Shown here: positions 8,946-17,433 of the stretch, one piece after another | Position numbering within the stretch: the first letter of the stretch is position 1 | How the letters are laid out: the number at the start of each line of letters is the position of its first letter | Assembly (NCBI RefSeq): GCF_041770905.1 | Contig: NZ_JBEUWX010000002.1 | Coordinates: 124,001-188,000 of the forward strand | Source of the DNA: Propionivibrio hellwigii | Lineage (GTDB): Bacteria > Pseudomonadota > Gammaproteobacteria > Burkholderiales > Rhodocyclaceae | Direction of reading: 5' to 3' | DNA: 64,000 bases | Notes under the pieces: generated by a model | Database searches by the model: none | Told to the model about the DNA's origin: nothing | Seen by the model: the letters and a program-made list of their open reading frames with translations, nothing else | Translations under genes and position numbers: made by a program

Positions 8946-10583
8946 TTAGAAATTCAGGTTCGGGGCGAGTAAACGCTGCAATTTTTCGTCGTGATGGGCT
9001 TTGACTTCCGGCTGGTTGTCAAAAATCATCGTTTTGCCGTTTTCGGGTGTGTAAGCGTCCCATTGCGGCAGGCCTTCACCGTTGGGGTTGCCGGTTTTGG
9101 CAAAGTTCGTCCATGCACGGCTCATTTTGTCGGCAAGCGCCTGCGCTGCTTGGCCGCCACCAGTGGCTTGTGCCATTTTTTGGATGTTGTTGAACACAAA
9201 CGCGATTTCAGAGGTGTGGTAGCTCATCGGCACGCCATTGAACACTGGGGTATCCCACGCGAACAGGTAGTTGTATACCGGGGCGCCGCGCTGTTCGGCT
9301 TTGATGCGGGCGGTTTTTAACGCAGGGGTACGCAGGAGGCTGTCCACATAGAGGGCGTCCGCTTTCAAGCGGTTGGGGTAAGCCGCTTGAAAGGCATTTA
9401 CGACGGCTTCTGTCTGGCTGCCATATTTGCTTTGCAAACGCTTGCTGACTTCGGCCTCACTCCAGGTGAAGCGGTTGCTTTTTTGTGCGGTTGCCAGATC
9501 CAGTTGCAGCGGGAAGCTTTCCCATTCGGCAAAGTTGGAGCCGATGAGCAACGGTATGTCTTTGGCAATATCGGGATATTTTTCGCCTACCGGTTCTTGC
9601 GGAATCAGGCGCCCGTCCAGGCTCGGCGCCCAGGAAAGTCCGTAGCCCCCCGTGCCGCGCACCGGCGTGATTTTTTGTTCTTCGGCGGTTTGTTTCAGGG
9701 CTTTGTTTGCCGCATCGTTGATTTGATTCGGGGTAAAGCCGTTCAGTTTGGCGAGACTGTTTTTGTTCACGCCCAGGTTTTTCAGCGTCAGCTCGGTCAC
9801 GCGTTGCGACGTTTTTTGCGGGGTCAGAGTCATCCCTATTTTTTCCACCGCACCGCTTTGTACCACCGCTTTATGGAACAGGTCCTTGGCACTCGGCATG
9901 GCCATCAGGGTCAAGACTTTCGCCCCGCCGCCCGATTCGCCAAAGATGGTGACGTTATTCGGGTCGCCACCGAATTGGTCGATATTGGCTTTGACCCATT
10001 CCAGCGCCGCCACCAAGTCTTGCATGCCCACGTTGGCGGAATCTTTGTATGGCCCGCCGTATGCGGATAAATCCAGATAGCCCATTGCATTCAGGCGGTG
10101 ATTGACCGATACCACGACCACATCGCCTGTGCGCGCCAGGTTTTCGCCGTCATAGCTGTGCAAGTCGTTGGATGCGCCTGATTGGAAACCGCCGCCGTGA
10201 ATCCACACCATGACCGCCCGTTTGTCGCCGTCGTTTTTCTTCGGCGCCCAAATGTTCAGGTTCAGGCATTGTTCGCTTTCAGGCATTTCGGGGCCGGCAA
10301 AGAAGAAAGAGCGCCCGCCCATCGGCACCTGCGGGCAAACGTCGCCATAGGTCAGGGCCAGTTTTTCGCCCTGCCAGTTCGCCACTTTTTGCGGCGGCAT
10401 GAAGCGGGCGGCGGTGGCATACGGAATGCCCTTGTAGGTCAGGATGTCGCGGTGGATATAGCCTTGCACCGTGCCGCTTTGGGTTTACACGACGGCGATG
10501 CCATTGCCCGCCTGTATGGCGTCGGCGTGGGCAAAAGCAGGCAGGGCCAGGGTGATGGCGAGGGTCAGTAGGTGCTTTTTCAT
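8946..10583 (-). pseudogene. Carboxylesterase type B with in-frame stop
   Basis: A complete carboxylesterase reading frame of 545 codons starts at ATG 10583 with a signal peptide (MKKHLLTLAITLALPAFAHA) and GGAG upstream. It is interrupted by TAA at 10485-10487 (codon 33), directly before TQSGTVQGYIHRDILTYKG. The rest is intact: VNHRLNAMGYLDLSAYGG, the nucleophile elbow FGESGGGAKV, and a late histidine in YHTSEIAF. One AAA to TAA change would explain the stop. Downstream reinitiation at a GTG (10469) would give a protein lacking its signal peptide. The single lesion suggests very recent inactivation or a sequencing error. Confidence 0.85.
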
Positions 10584-10698
10584 GGGCGTTCTCCTGTCAT
10601 GGGTAAAGGGTGAAAGCGGCGGGTGGTGCGTGGCAACAGTGGCGGGCCAAGCGCTCTTTTTCCGGCACGCCGCTGTTTCAGGCAGCCTGGTGAACGTG

Positions 10699-11304
10699 TC
10701 AGGGGGCGGCGAGCCCTGTTTCCATCAGCCATTTTTGCAAGACGCCCTCCAACTGCCCCGGGGCATGGACGACATTCATGGTCAGCGGCAAACCGCTTGT
10801 GAAATGGCCGTTGCGGATTTGCTGCGCCAAGGCGTCGCGTATTTTTTCGTCGTGGTCGTAAAAGGTCCAGAACACATAGACGTTTTTGCCTTGGAAATCC
10901 AACTGCGACAGCAGGGTCTGCATCGGGTTGGCGATGGTGCGCCCCCACACCGGAATGCCCAGAATCACCTGCTGGTAACGGTCGATATTCGGTATTTTCG
11001 TGATAAGTGGCGGCAGGATGCCTTGTTCCTGCTCGGCTTTCGCCACGTCCCACGCTGCCCACATATCGCGGTCGTAGATGGTTTTCGGCTTGATTTCGTA
11101 GGTGTCGGCGCCGGTCATTTTGGCCAGCCGTTGGGCGATGCTGTGCACCGTGCCGGTGTGGGAGTAGTAAACAATCAAAGTTTTGCTCATGGTTTTGTGT
11201 CCTGTCGGGGCGGGGCGGTCTGCCGCAGCGGCGTTGATGCCGAATGCTGCTGACAACGCTGCAATGCCGCCCGCTGTTATGAGGTTTCTGCGTAATTTGT
11301 TCAT
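10699..11304 (-). CDS. Exported flavodoxin
   Basis: The 201-aa protein has a long flavodoxin domain starting at TLIVYYSHTGTVHSIAQRLA (FMN phosphate loop), followed by VILGIPVWGRTIANPMQT and YVFWTFYDHDEKI. An N-terminal segment NKLRRNLITAGGIAALSAAF resembles a signal sequence, possibly of the Tat type with RR before the hydrophobic run. That would suit a folded FMN protein, but the full S-R-R-x-F-L-K motif is absent. I choose ATG 11304, which has AAGGAA upstream; ATG near 11190 would give a cytoplasmic form. It sits in the co-directional hydrolase cluster, where it could supply electrons to a reductase. Confidence 0.8.
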   Translation of the reverse strand: MNKLRRNLITAGGIAALSAAFGINAAAADRPAPTGHKTMSKTLIVYYSHTGTVHSIAQRLAKMTGADTYEIKPKTIYDRDMWAAWDVAKAEQEQGILPPLITKIPNIDRYQQVILGIPVWGRTIANPMQTLLSQLDFQGKNVYVFWTFYDHDEKIRDALAQQIRNGHFTSGLPLTMNVVHAPGQLEGVLQKWLMETGLAAP

Positions 11305-11346
11305 GTGTGTTCCTTTCCTGTCGTCCGCCAAGAGCGACAGGTTTGT

Positions 11347-12399
11347 TTACAGGTTCTTGCCGAAAAAGTCCTTCAGCTTGGCGCTGATTTCTTTGACGTA
11401 TTCCGGTTGCCAGTAGGTCTGGATGTGGCTTGCGCCTTTGATGAGGAAGAGTTCTTTGTTGGCTGTGCCGCTGGCGTTTTTGAAGACTTCTTCGCTCATG
11501 TAGAGGCTGTCGGCCTTGTCGCCGGCAATCATCAAGAGCGGCTGGTTAATCAAATCCACATTGGTGTTGACGTCGAAGGTCATCAGGTCTTGCAGGCTGC
11601 TCAAGGTGTAGTTGGTCTGCGAGTTCGGGTGGGCGTGCGTCTGCGCGTAATACTCGTAACCCTCGCGGTACATTTCATAGGGCAGTGCGGCGACTTTTTC
11701 CTTGCTCATGCCTGCCGCAAAGGCAGGGGAATACTGCACTTCGCCGCCCGCCACTTCCTGAGCGCGGGCGGCAGCGGCCTGTGCCAGGCGCTCCTGAATG
11801 GTGTCGGTTTGTGAGCGCATGAAGCCGTTGCGCCGTGCATCGCCGCTGTTGAACATCGACACGGTCGCCACCGCCTTGAAGCGCTTGTCGCTTTGCGCCG
11901 CCTTGATGGTGTAGCCCCCGCCGCCGCAGATGCCGAGCACGCCGAGGCGCTTTGCGTCCACGCCCTGGTACTGACTGATGTAGTCGGCAGCGGCGCGGAT
12001 GTCTTCGATGCGGAACTGTGGTTTGTCGATATAGCGCGGCTTGCCGCCACTCGCGCCCTGATAGGCGGCGTCAAAAGCGATGGTGACGTAGCCTGCCTCC
12101 GCCAGTTTTTGTGCGTATAGCCCCGCGACCTGCTCTTTCACGCCGCCGTTGGGGTGGGCAACAACGATGGCGGGGTAGCTTTTTGCCGGGTCGAAGTTGG
12201 CGGGCGTATAGACGTTCGCCGCCGCTTCGATGCCGTTGGCTGGGTAATGCACGGTGTGCAGGTTGACCTGGCCCTTGACGTTTTCGCGGATGGCGCCGTC
12301 GTAGGTGAGGGTGAAGGGGTTGGCTTTGTAATTAGCGGCCATGGTAGCTCCTGTGGTGGTAAGTAAAACAAGGGAAAGCAGGATGGTGCGTAACTGCAC
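11347..12399 (-). CDS. Secreted alpha/beta hydrolase, dienelactone-hydrolase-like
   Basis: The 350-aa protein begins at GTG 12399 (GAGGA eight bases upstream) with a signal peptide (LRTILLSLVLLTTTGATMAA). Hydrolase features are PAIVVAHPNGGVKEQ, the elbow GVLGICGGGGYTIK, where cysteine stands in the nucleophile position as in dienelactone hydrolases, an acid in MIAGDKADS, and KGASHIQTYWQPE with the histidine. Cysteine instead of serine is a real feature of that subfamily. The gene follows the NTF2-fold gene by ten bases. The natural substrate is unknown. Confidence 0.8.
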   Translation of the reverse strand: MQLRTILLSLVLLTTTGATMAANYKANPFTLTYDGAIRENVKGQVNLHTVHYPANGIEAAANVYTPANFDPAKSYPAIVVAHPNGGVKEQVAGLYAQKLAEAGYVTIAFDAAYQGASGGKPRYIDKPQFRIEDIRAAADYISQYQGVDAKRLGVLGICGGGGYTIKAAQSDKRFKAVATVSMFNSGDARRNGFMRSQTDTIQERLAQAAAARAQEVAGGEVQYSPAFAAGMSKEKVAALPYEMYREGYEYYAQTHAHPNSQTNYTLSSLQDLMTFDVNTNVDLINQPLLMIAGDKADSLYMSEEVFKNASGTANKELFLIKGASHIQTYWQPEYVKEISAKLKDFFGKNL

Positions 12400-12409
12400 G
12401 GGGCAATCC

Positions 12410-12769
12410 TCAGTAAATGATGCGGGTGTAGGCCATCGCCGCCAGTCGCCAAGCGGTGTCCTGTTGCCCCCAGGTTTCGGTAACAACAAATGGGTTGGTC
12501 ACGGTTTCGCCGTTCACCACGGCGGTGAGGCGGATTTTGTTGAGCAGGATGGCGGTCGTGCCGATAAGGCGCACGCTCTGCTCTTCCACGTCCAGCTTTT
12601 TGAGCCGAATCAGGCTGCCGATGGCGTCGAGTTCCTGCGTTTTGTCGAGGGTCGCGCCCATGTGGACGAACACGGCGGCATCGTCAATCAGCGGCGCGGC
12701 GGCGGCTTTGTCGGCTTGCAACAGGGCGTGCCAGAGGAGGGCGGAGAGGTTGGGGATATCCGGTGGCAT
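12410..12769 (-). CDS. NTF2-fold protein of the SnoaL/DUF4440 type
   Basis: The 119-aa protein has the pattern of a ketosteroid-isomerase-like single domain: LLWHALLQADKAAAAPLIDDAAVFVHMG, then the beta strands VEEQSVRLIGTTAILLNKIRL and ETWGQQDTAWRLAAMAYTRI. Start ATG 12769 has CAGGAG upstream. Members of this fold act as isomerases, dehydratases or ligand binders. Here it is coupled between two secreted hydrolases but lacks a signal peptide itself. Confidence 0.75.
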   Translation of the reverse strand: MPPDIPNLSALLWHALLQADKAAAAPLIDDAAVFVHMGATLDKTQELDAIGSLIRLKKLDVEEQSVRLIGTTAILLNKIRLTAVVNGETVTNPFVVTETWGQQDTAWRLAAMAYTRIIY

Positions 12770-12793
12770 AAAGATTCTCCTGAAGGGCGTGGA

Positions 12794-13753
12794 TTAGCGC
12801 ATCTGTTTTTGCCAAAACGCCAGCGCGTCTTTCTCCCAGCCAGCGGCGGATGTGCCGCTGCCGAGGGCGAAACCGTGGCCGAGGCGGGGGTACTCGTGAA
12901 ATTCGGTGGGCACGCCCATCGCTTTGAGCTGTTCGATACGGTGGCGCATGACGTGTGGTGCGGCAATGCCGTCGTTTGCGCCCACGGCGGCAAAAGTGGC
13001 GGGTTCGCCAGCGCGGTTGATATCGCTGTGCCCCGTGTACAGCATGATGACGCTCACGGGTTTGGACGGTTCGCGTTCGCCGAAAGCCTGCGTGCCATAA
13101 GAGCCAATGGCTGCCGCCATTCGCGCACCGGCGGACGCCCCCCAGACGGAATAGCCGTTTGGATTGACCTTGAGCGTGGCGGCGTTTTCGCGCACAAACG
13201 CCACCGCCCGCGCCATATCCTGCGTGGCCGCCTGCCCACCCGCGCCGGCACGGTATTTCACTACGAAGGTGTTATAGCCCTGTGCCGCCACGCGCTTGGC
13301 GATGGGGAAGCCCTCGTGCAGCGAGCCGACGTAGGCAAAACCGCCGCCCGGCGCAATCATGGCAAAGGGGGCGTTGTCCCTGCCCTTGAACATGAAGATG
13401 CCGGTGTGACGTTTGCCCGGGTCGCGGCGTTTGTCGGCTTCGGCATAAATCTCGTAAAACACCGCCTCGCCGCCCGCCCGCTGCGCTGCCATATGGTTGA
13501 GCGTTTCGACGATCTCTGCGGGATGAATGTGGCTGTGATACGGCATCAGCTCCGCCACGCGGTTAAGCGGCAGATCGGGCGGCTCGCGGCCGTCGTCCCA
13601 CGGCAGCAGGCGCTCGGCAAAACCCTGAAAAGCGGGCTGGGCGAGGACATCGCGGATGGTGCTGTCTGTGCTCAGCGGCTGGGCATGGAGCGGCGCCATG
13701 ACCGCACTGCCGCACAGCAGGGTGGCGAGCAGCATTGAACGATTTTGTTGCAT
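12794..13753 (-). CDS. Secreted alpha/beta hydrolase, acetylesterase-like
   Basis: The 319-aa protein starts at ATG 13753 with ACGAGG upstream and a signal peptide (MQQNRSMLLATLLCGSAVMAPLHA). It has the hydrolase pattern of esterases related to acetylxylan or peptidase-S9-like enzymes: FAMIAPGGGFAYVGSLHEGF (HGGG-like oxyanion loop), NPNGYSVWGASAGARMAA (Ser elbow GASAG) and EYPRLGHGF (His). It is the second gene of the minus-strand cluster after the aldo-keto reductase. A longer frame to 13804 lacks a ribosome binding site. Confidence 0.8.
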   Translation of the reverse strand: MQQNRSMLLATLLCGSAVMAPLHAQPLSTDSTIRDVLAQPAFQGFAERLLPWDDGREPPDLPLNRVAELMPYHSHIHPAEIVETLNHMAAQRAGGEAVFYEIYAEADKRRDPGKRHTGIFMFKGRDNAPFAMIAPGGGFAYVGSLHEGFPIAKRVAAQGYNTFVVKYRAGAGGQAATQDMARAVAFVRENAATLKVNPNGYSVWGASAGARMAAAIGSYGTQAFGEREPSKPVSVIMLYTGHSDINRAGEPATFAAVGANDGIAAPHVMRHRIEQLKAMGVPTEFHEYPRLGHGFALGSGTSAAGWEKDALAFWQKQMR

Positions 13754-13916
13754 ATAACCTCGTAAAAACCGCCGGCAAACGATGTAGGAAAATAGATTCG
13801 GCAAGGATAACCACCGCGTTTGTGCGGGTAAACCGTCTATTCGTGCATGAAGCGTTAATCAGCAGCGGACAATCGTTGGGTAAAAATGTCAGGCGGATGA
13901 ATACTGGCGGTCGAAC

Positions 13917-14765
13917 TTATACGCCAAACACCCATTCCTTGAACTGGCGCACCATCGCCGGGTCGGTGTGGCTGATGATTTGGCTTTTGCCCACATCCAG
14001 CGTGGCGATTTGCGCTTTGTCGTCATCGTCCAAGGTGAAGTCGAAGACGGCAAGGTTTTCCGCCATGCGTGCCGGTTTGGTGGATTTGGCGAGCACGACG
14101 ATGCCGCGCTCGATCAGCCAGCGGGTGATGACCTGGGCGATGCTTTTGCCGTGTTTCTTGGCGATGGCAGCGAGCACCGGGTTCTCAAAGATGCCGAATT
14201 TGCCTTCGGCGAACGGCCCCCACGCTTCGGGGACGATGCCTTCGGCGCGGAGCGTGTCCACTTGTGCTGCCTGCTGGTGGAAGGGGTTGATTTCAATCTG
14301 GTCGGCGGCAGGCATGACTTTGTTGAAGATGCCAAGGTCGATGACGCGGTCGGCGGTGAAATTGCTCACGCCGATGGCGCGGATTTTGCCCGCTGCCTGG
14401 TATTCTTCCAGCGCGCGCCAGGCGCCGTAGATGTCGTTGAAGGGCTGGTGCAGCAGTATCAGGTCGATGTGGCCGCAGTCAAGGCGCGAGAGCGTGCGGT
14501 CAAGCGAGCCTTTGGCGGCTTCATAGCCGTAGTTTTCTACCCAGACTTTGCTGGTGATGAAGATTTCTTCACGCGCCACGCCGCTTTGTTTGACGCCCTG
14601 CCCGACTTCGGCCTCGTTCATGTAGGCCTGGGCGGTGTCAATGTGGCGATAGCCTGCTTTGATGGCCTCCGCCACAGCCTGCGCGGTTTTTGCGGGCGGA
14701 ATCTGGAAGACGCCGAAGCCGAGGACGGGGATTTCGACGCCGTTGTTCAGGGTGAAGGTTTGCAT
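13917..14765 (-). CDS. Aldo-keto reductase
   Basis: The 282-aa protein is an NADPH-dependent aldo/keto reductase of the 2,5-diketo-gluconate-reductase-like group. The catalytic tetrad is visible: Asp and Tyr in HIDTAQAYMNE, Lys in ITSKVW and His in ILLHQPFN. The cofactor-binding end shows VVLAKSTKPARMAEN. Unlike many relatives it reads AIGVSNFTADRV intact. It is the first gene of the minus-strand hydrolase cluster and is followed, after a 163-bp gap, by the acetylesterase-like gene. Confidence 0.9.
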   Translation of the reverse strand: MQTFTLNNGVEIPVLGFGVFQIPPAKTAQAVAEAIKAGYRHIDTAQAYMNEAEVGQGVKQSGVAREEIFITSKVWVENYGYEAAKGSLDRTLSRLDCGHIDLILLHQPFNDIYGAWRALEEYQAAGKIRAIGVSNFTADRVIDLGIFNKVMPAADQIEINPFHQQAAQVDTLRAEGIVPEAWGPFAEGKFGIFENPVLAAIAKKHGKSIAQVITRWLIERGIVVLAKSTKPARMAENLAVFDFTLDDDDKAQIATLDVGKSQIISHTDPAMVRQFKEWVFGV

Positions 14766-15008
14766 GGTGTTTTCCTCTGTGATTGCAGGTTGGGCATGAT
14801 AACGGGCGGGCGGCGGGCGATAAACAGGGCCGCTTCGCTAGGGGCTATGCACGAATTTCATCAATTTGGGCGGGGCAGGTTTTGTCCCGCGTTGCCTCAA
14901 CAGGCCGTCCAAAAATAGAAAATAGCCGTTTAACCGCATTATTTGAAAGATAAAATCCAATATGGATCTTTACTCGATTTACCCTTTCAGACGGTCTGCT
15001 TCTTTAAT

Positions 15009-16226
15009 TTACAGTTCGCTCGCGTCAAACAACCGCCGGCATGCACACAGCACACAGCCCACCAGCAGCGCCAGCCCCACCGCCACCCAATAGGCTTGCG
15101 CGTAGCCCAAAAGTTTCGCCAGCCGCAGAGCGGCAAAGCCTGCCGCGTAGCTACCGATAAGGACGACGGAAAATTGCAGGCTGCTGTCGAGTGCGGCGGT
15201 GGTGCGGTCGGATTTGTCCATTACCAAGGCGAGTATTACCGGCAGTAGCAGCGTGTAGCTCAGACTCAACGCGATAATTAACGCAGGCGGCAGCCACGGC
15301 TGGACGCGGGCGAGCGCGTCGATGGCGGTCATAGATGCCAAGAGCGGCAGTTGCAGCGCGTAGAGCAGAAAAACGAGTTTGCGGCGCGGATAACGGCGCG
15401 ACAGCCAGCCCGAGAGCGGCGTAACGATCAGGCAGGCAACGGGTATGCCTACCGCCAGAATCTCGCCCGTCTGTTTCGGGTCGAACCCCAAATCTGCCAG
15501 TTTCGGTACGAAGGTTGCCGCCGCAAACGCATAGGGCGCGGCAACCGACAACAGCAGCACCAGCCACCGCCAGCCGGTTTCGGGCTGCCGCCAGAAAGAA
15601 ACCAGCCGCGCCGCCAGTTCTTTCAAACCGCCTTGCGCCGTCGGGCTTTCCGGCTCGCGGTAAAGTAAAAGTTGCAGCAGTGCCAGTAACGTGAATGCAA
15701 GCATAAAGACCGCCGCCGTCGTCTGCCCGTATTCCTGATACAGCCACAGCACCAGCGCGCCGCCTATCATTTTGCCGCCGCGCGCCGCCATGGTCTGAAT
15801 CACGCCGCCGAAACCGCGTTCGCGGCGCGGCAGGATGATGCACGACAAGCCCAGCATGGCGCAGCCGTACACGGCGGACATGGCCGAGAGCAGCACGCAG
15901 CAGGTCAGAAGCAGCGGGAAATTGCCGACGATGTCGGCGGACATCATCAGCGCGAACACCGCCGCCAGCCCCAGCGTCGCCGCCAGCAGCCAGCCGCGAA
16001 ACCGTCCGAACCGTCCCGGCTTGCGGCGTTCCATCAGTGCGGCAAACAGCACTTTCGCCGCTTCTATGCCGCCGATTAAATGTATCCAGCTTAATTGGTT
16101 CAGGCTGTAACCGTGTTTTTTTAAAATGGCAATCAGCGCGACCAGGTAAAAGCCGGTCAGGGTGAATTTGTAGGTGCTGCCGAGTACGAGCAGCAGCCAG
16201 TCACGCGGGGCGGGAGCTTGGGACAT
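15009..16226 (-). CDS. MFS transporter
   Basis: The 405-aa inner-membrane protein has about twelve hydrophobic spans and the usual central charged loop. ATG 16226 is chosen because CCAAGGAAAACC precedes it; the frame extends to 16289 without support. The loop after helix 2 reads ALMERRKPGRFGRFRG and helix 6 ends in LLLYREPESPTAQGG. It lies downstream of a TonB-dependent receptor and a 132-aa unknown gene on the same strand, separated by a broken OsmC gene. It may move a siderophore or its precursor across the inner membrane; that is inference from context. Confidence 0.8.
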   Translation of the reverse strand: MSQAPAPRDWLLLVLGSTYKFTLTGFYLVALIAILKKHGYSLNQLSWIHLIGGIEAAKVLFAALMERRKPGRFGRFRGWLLAATLGLAAVFALMMSADIVGNFPLLLTCCVLLSAMSAVYGCAMLGLSCIILPRRERGFGGVIQTMAARGGKMIGGALVLWLYQEYGQTTAAVFMLAFTLLALLQLLLYREPESPTAQGGLKELAARLVSFWRQPETGWRWLVLLLSVAAPYAFAAATFVPKLADLGFDPKQTGEILAVGIPVACLIVTPLSGWLSRRYPRRKLVFLLYALQLPLLASMTAIDALARVQPWLPPALIIALSLSYTLLLPVILALVMDKSDRTTAALDSSLQFSVVLIGSYAAGFAALRLAKLLGYAQAYWVAVGLALLVGCVLCACRRLFDASEL

Positions 16227-16348
16227 GGTTTGGTTTTCCTTGGTTGGGGCGGGTGCAAAAGGCTGTTTGAAAGCCGCAGTGGTCGGCAACCCAAACCGCA
16301 GACTGTGTTAAACCATACTGCCCCATTTTATTAATTAAAGGATTATTT

Positions 16349-16773
16349 ATGATAGTTACCGTAATGGCCGAATACTAAGGCAGCTTGTGCCAGAAGGACG
16401 CCTATCTTGCAGGCGGTTAGACTGTTTATACGGACGGCCCGCAGGCTGCGGGTGGCAAGGGCGATTTTATGACCACAACCGATTATCTCGCTTCCGCGCT
16501 GGCATCCTGCACCAGAACGATTATGACTCTGAAAGCCGAAGCAAAGGGGGTGGATTTCGTCCGCTGTTATGCCGAAGGCGGTAATAAAGTCTCTATGGAA
16601 GACTTCCGCGTTACCCGAACCAATATCGTATTTCACCTGAATGCTGCATTCGAGGCGGAGCTACTCCGCTCGGAATTGCCCCGCTAATTGGAAACGGCAA
16701 CCCGCGAGATGTACATTGTCGGCCGCAGCATGCATCTGATTTGGTGCAAGAATTCGAGTTTGTGTACGCATAA
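16349..16773 (+). pseudogene. OsmC family protein, degenerate
   Basis: The plus strand reads an OsmC/YhfA-like protein in pieces. ATG 16349 follows TTAAAGGA but hits TAA after nine codons, and a further stop follows. Then GPQAAGGKGDF and TTDYLASALASCTRTIMTLK read well, including the conserved cysteine of the first redox-active pair. The frame reaches TAG or TAA again after SELPR. Beyond it, TATREMYIVGRSMH and, one base shifted, DLVQEFEFVYA complete the C-terminus. The CPVH motif containing the second cysteine has decayed to YIVGRSMH. At least three lesions make this clearly inactive. Confidence 0.75.
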
Positions 16774-16809
16774 TCGAATGCGGTTTTTGCAATGTCGTCT
16801 GAAGGCTTT

Positions 16810-17208
16810 TCAGATTGCCTTCAACGCTTCTTCCGCCTTTCGCATGGCACTTACCTCGTCCGCTTCAGCGATGTAGTTCACACCCAATGCGGAGGCAAGT
16901 TTGGACGATTGTTCGCGGAAGAATTCCAGTTGCGCGGCATCGGGTTCGATGAGCAGCATGGCGGCGCAGCGTTCGGCAAGCTGTGTTTGGTGCGCCTTTA
17001 TCCAGGCGATGTAGTCTTTGCGGTCGGCAATGCGCTGCTCGTCGCTTACCTCCCGCTGCATGGGGGTACAGACGGTGGCGAAGCGGTGGTTTTGGTTTAA
17101 CAGGGTTCCAAATTCGGCCAGCCAGTCGGCAAAATCGGCGACCTGGGTCAGGTCGGTCAGGTAGATAGTGCCTTCGGGCAGGGCTTTGGCAGGGGTGAAG
17201 TAGTGCAT
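16810..17208 (-). CDS. Hypothetical protein next to TonB receptor (132 aa)
   Basis: The protein is cytoplasmic in appearance (no signal peptide), with TIYLTDLTQVADFADWLAEFG near the start and an Ala/Glu-rich helical C-terminus. Start ATG 17208 has AAAGGAAACC upstream. I do not recognise a family. Its position directly downstream of a TonB-dependent receptor and upstream of an MFS gene suggests a role linked to uptake of the same compound. Confidence 0.7.
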   Translation of the reverse strand: MHYFTPAKALPEGTIYLTDLTQVADFADWLAEFGTLLNQNHRFATVCTPMQREVSDEQRIADRKDYIAWIKAHQTQLAERCAAMLLIEPDAAQLEFFREQSSKLASALGVNYIAEADEVSAMRKAEEALKAI

Positions 17209-17334
17209 TCGGGTTTCCTTTAGGTATTGGGGGCAGTTGCAGTAGGTCGTGCATGAATGCCCGATAGTAGGCGGCGGAATCGGGTTGGGTTGTGCCGGGC
17301 ATAAATGCCGACCTGCATGTCGCCGGTTTGTCCA

Positions 17335-17400
17335 AAAGGTCGTCTGAAAAGCGGTTTCCTTGTTTTAACTTCGTTGAAGCTTTGCTTTCAGATGACCTTT
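17335..17400. terminator. Hairpin built from DUS-like sequences
   Basis: AAAGGTCGTCTGAAA (from 17335) can pair with TTTCAGATGACCTTT (ending at 17399). The left arm contains an exact AGGTCGTCTGAA (17337-17348), the Neisseriaceae mucosa-type DUS. It lies just after the TonB-dependent receptor gene (minus strand), where a terminator is expected, before the 132-aa gene. Confidence 0.6.
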
Positions 17401-17433
17401 CTGTTTCGGCGGTTATTTCATTTTGCCTGTACC

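Noticed and set aside
7904..9004. Long plus-strand frame opposite the first alpha/beta hydrolase
   Set aside because: High-GC antisense shadow; the minus strand has signal peptide and catalytic motifs, the plus strand has none.
12341..13738. 465-codon plus-strand frame
   Set aside because: Antisense to two well-supported hydrolase-cluster genes and has no recognisable family.
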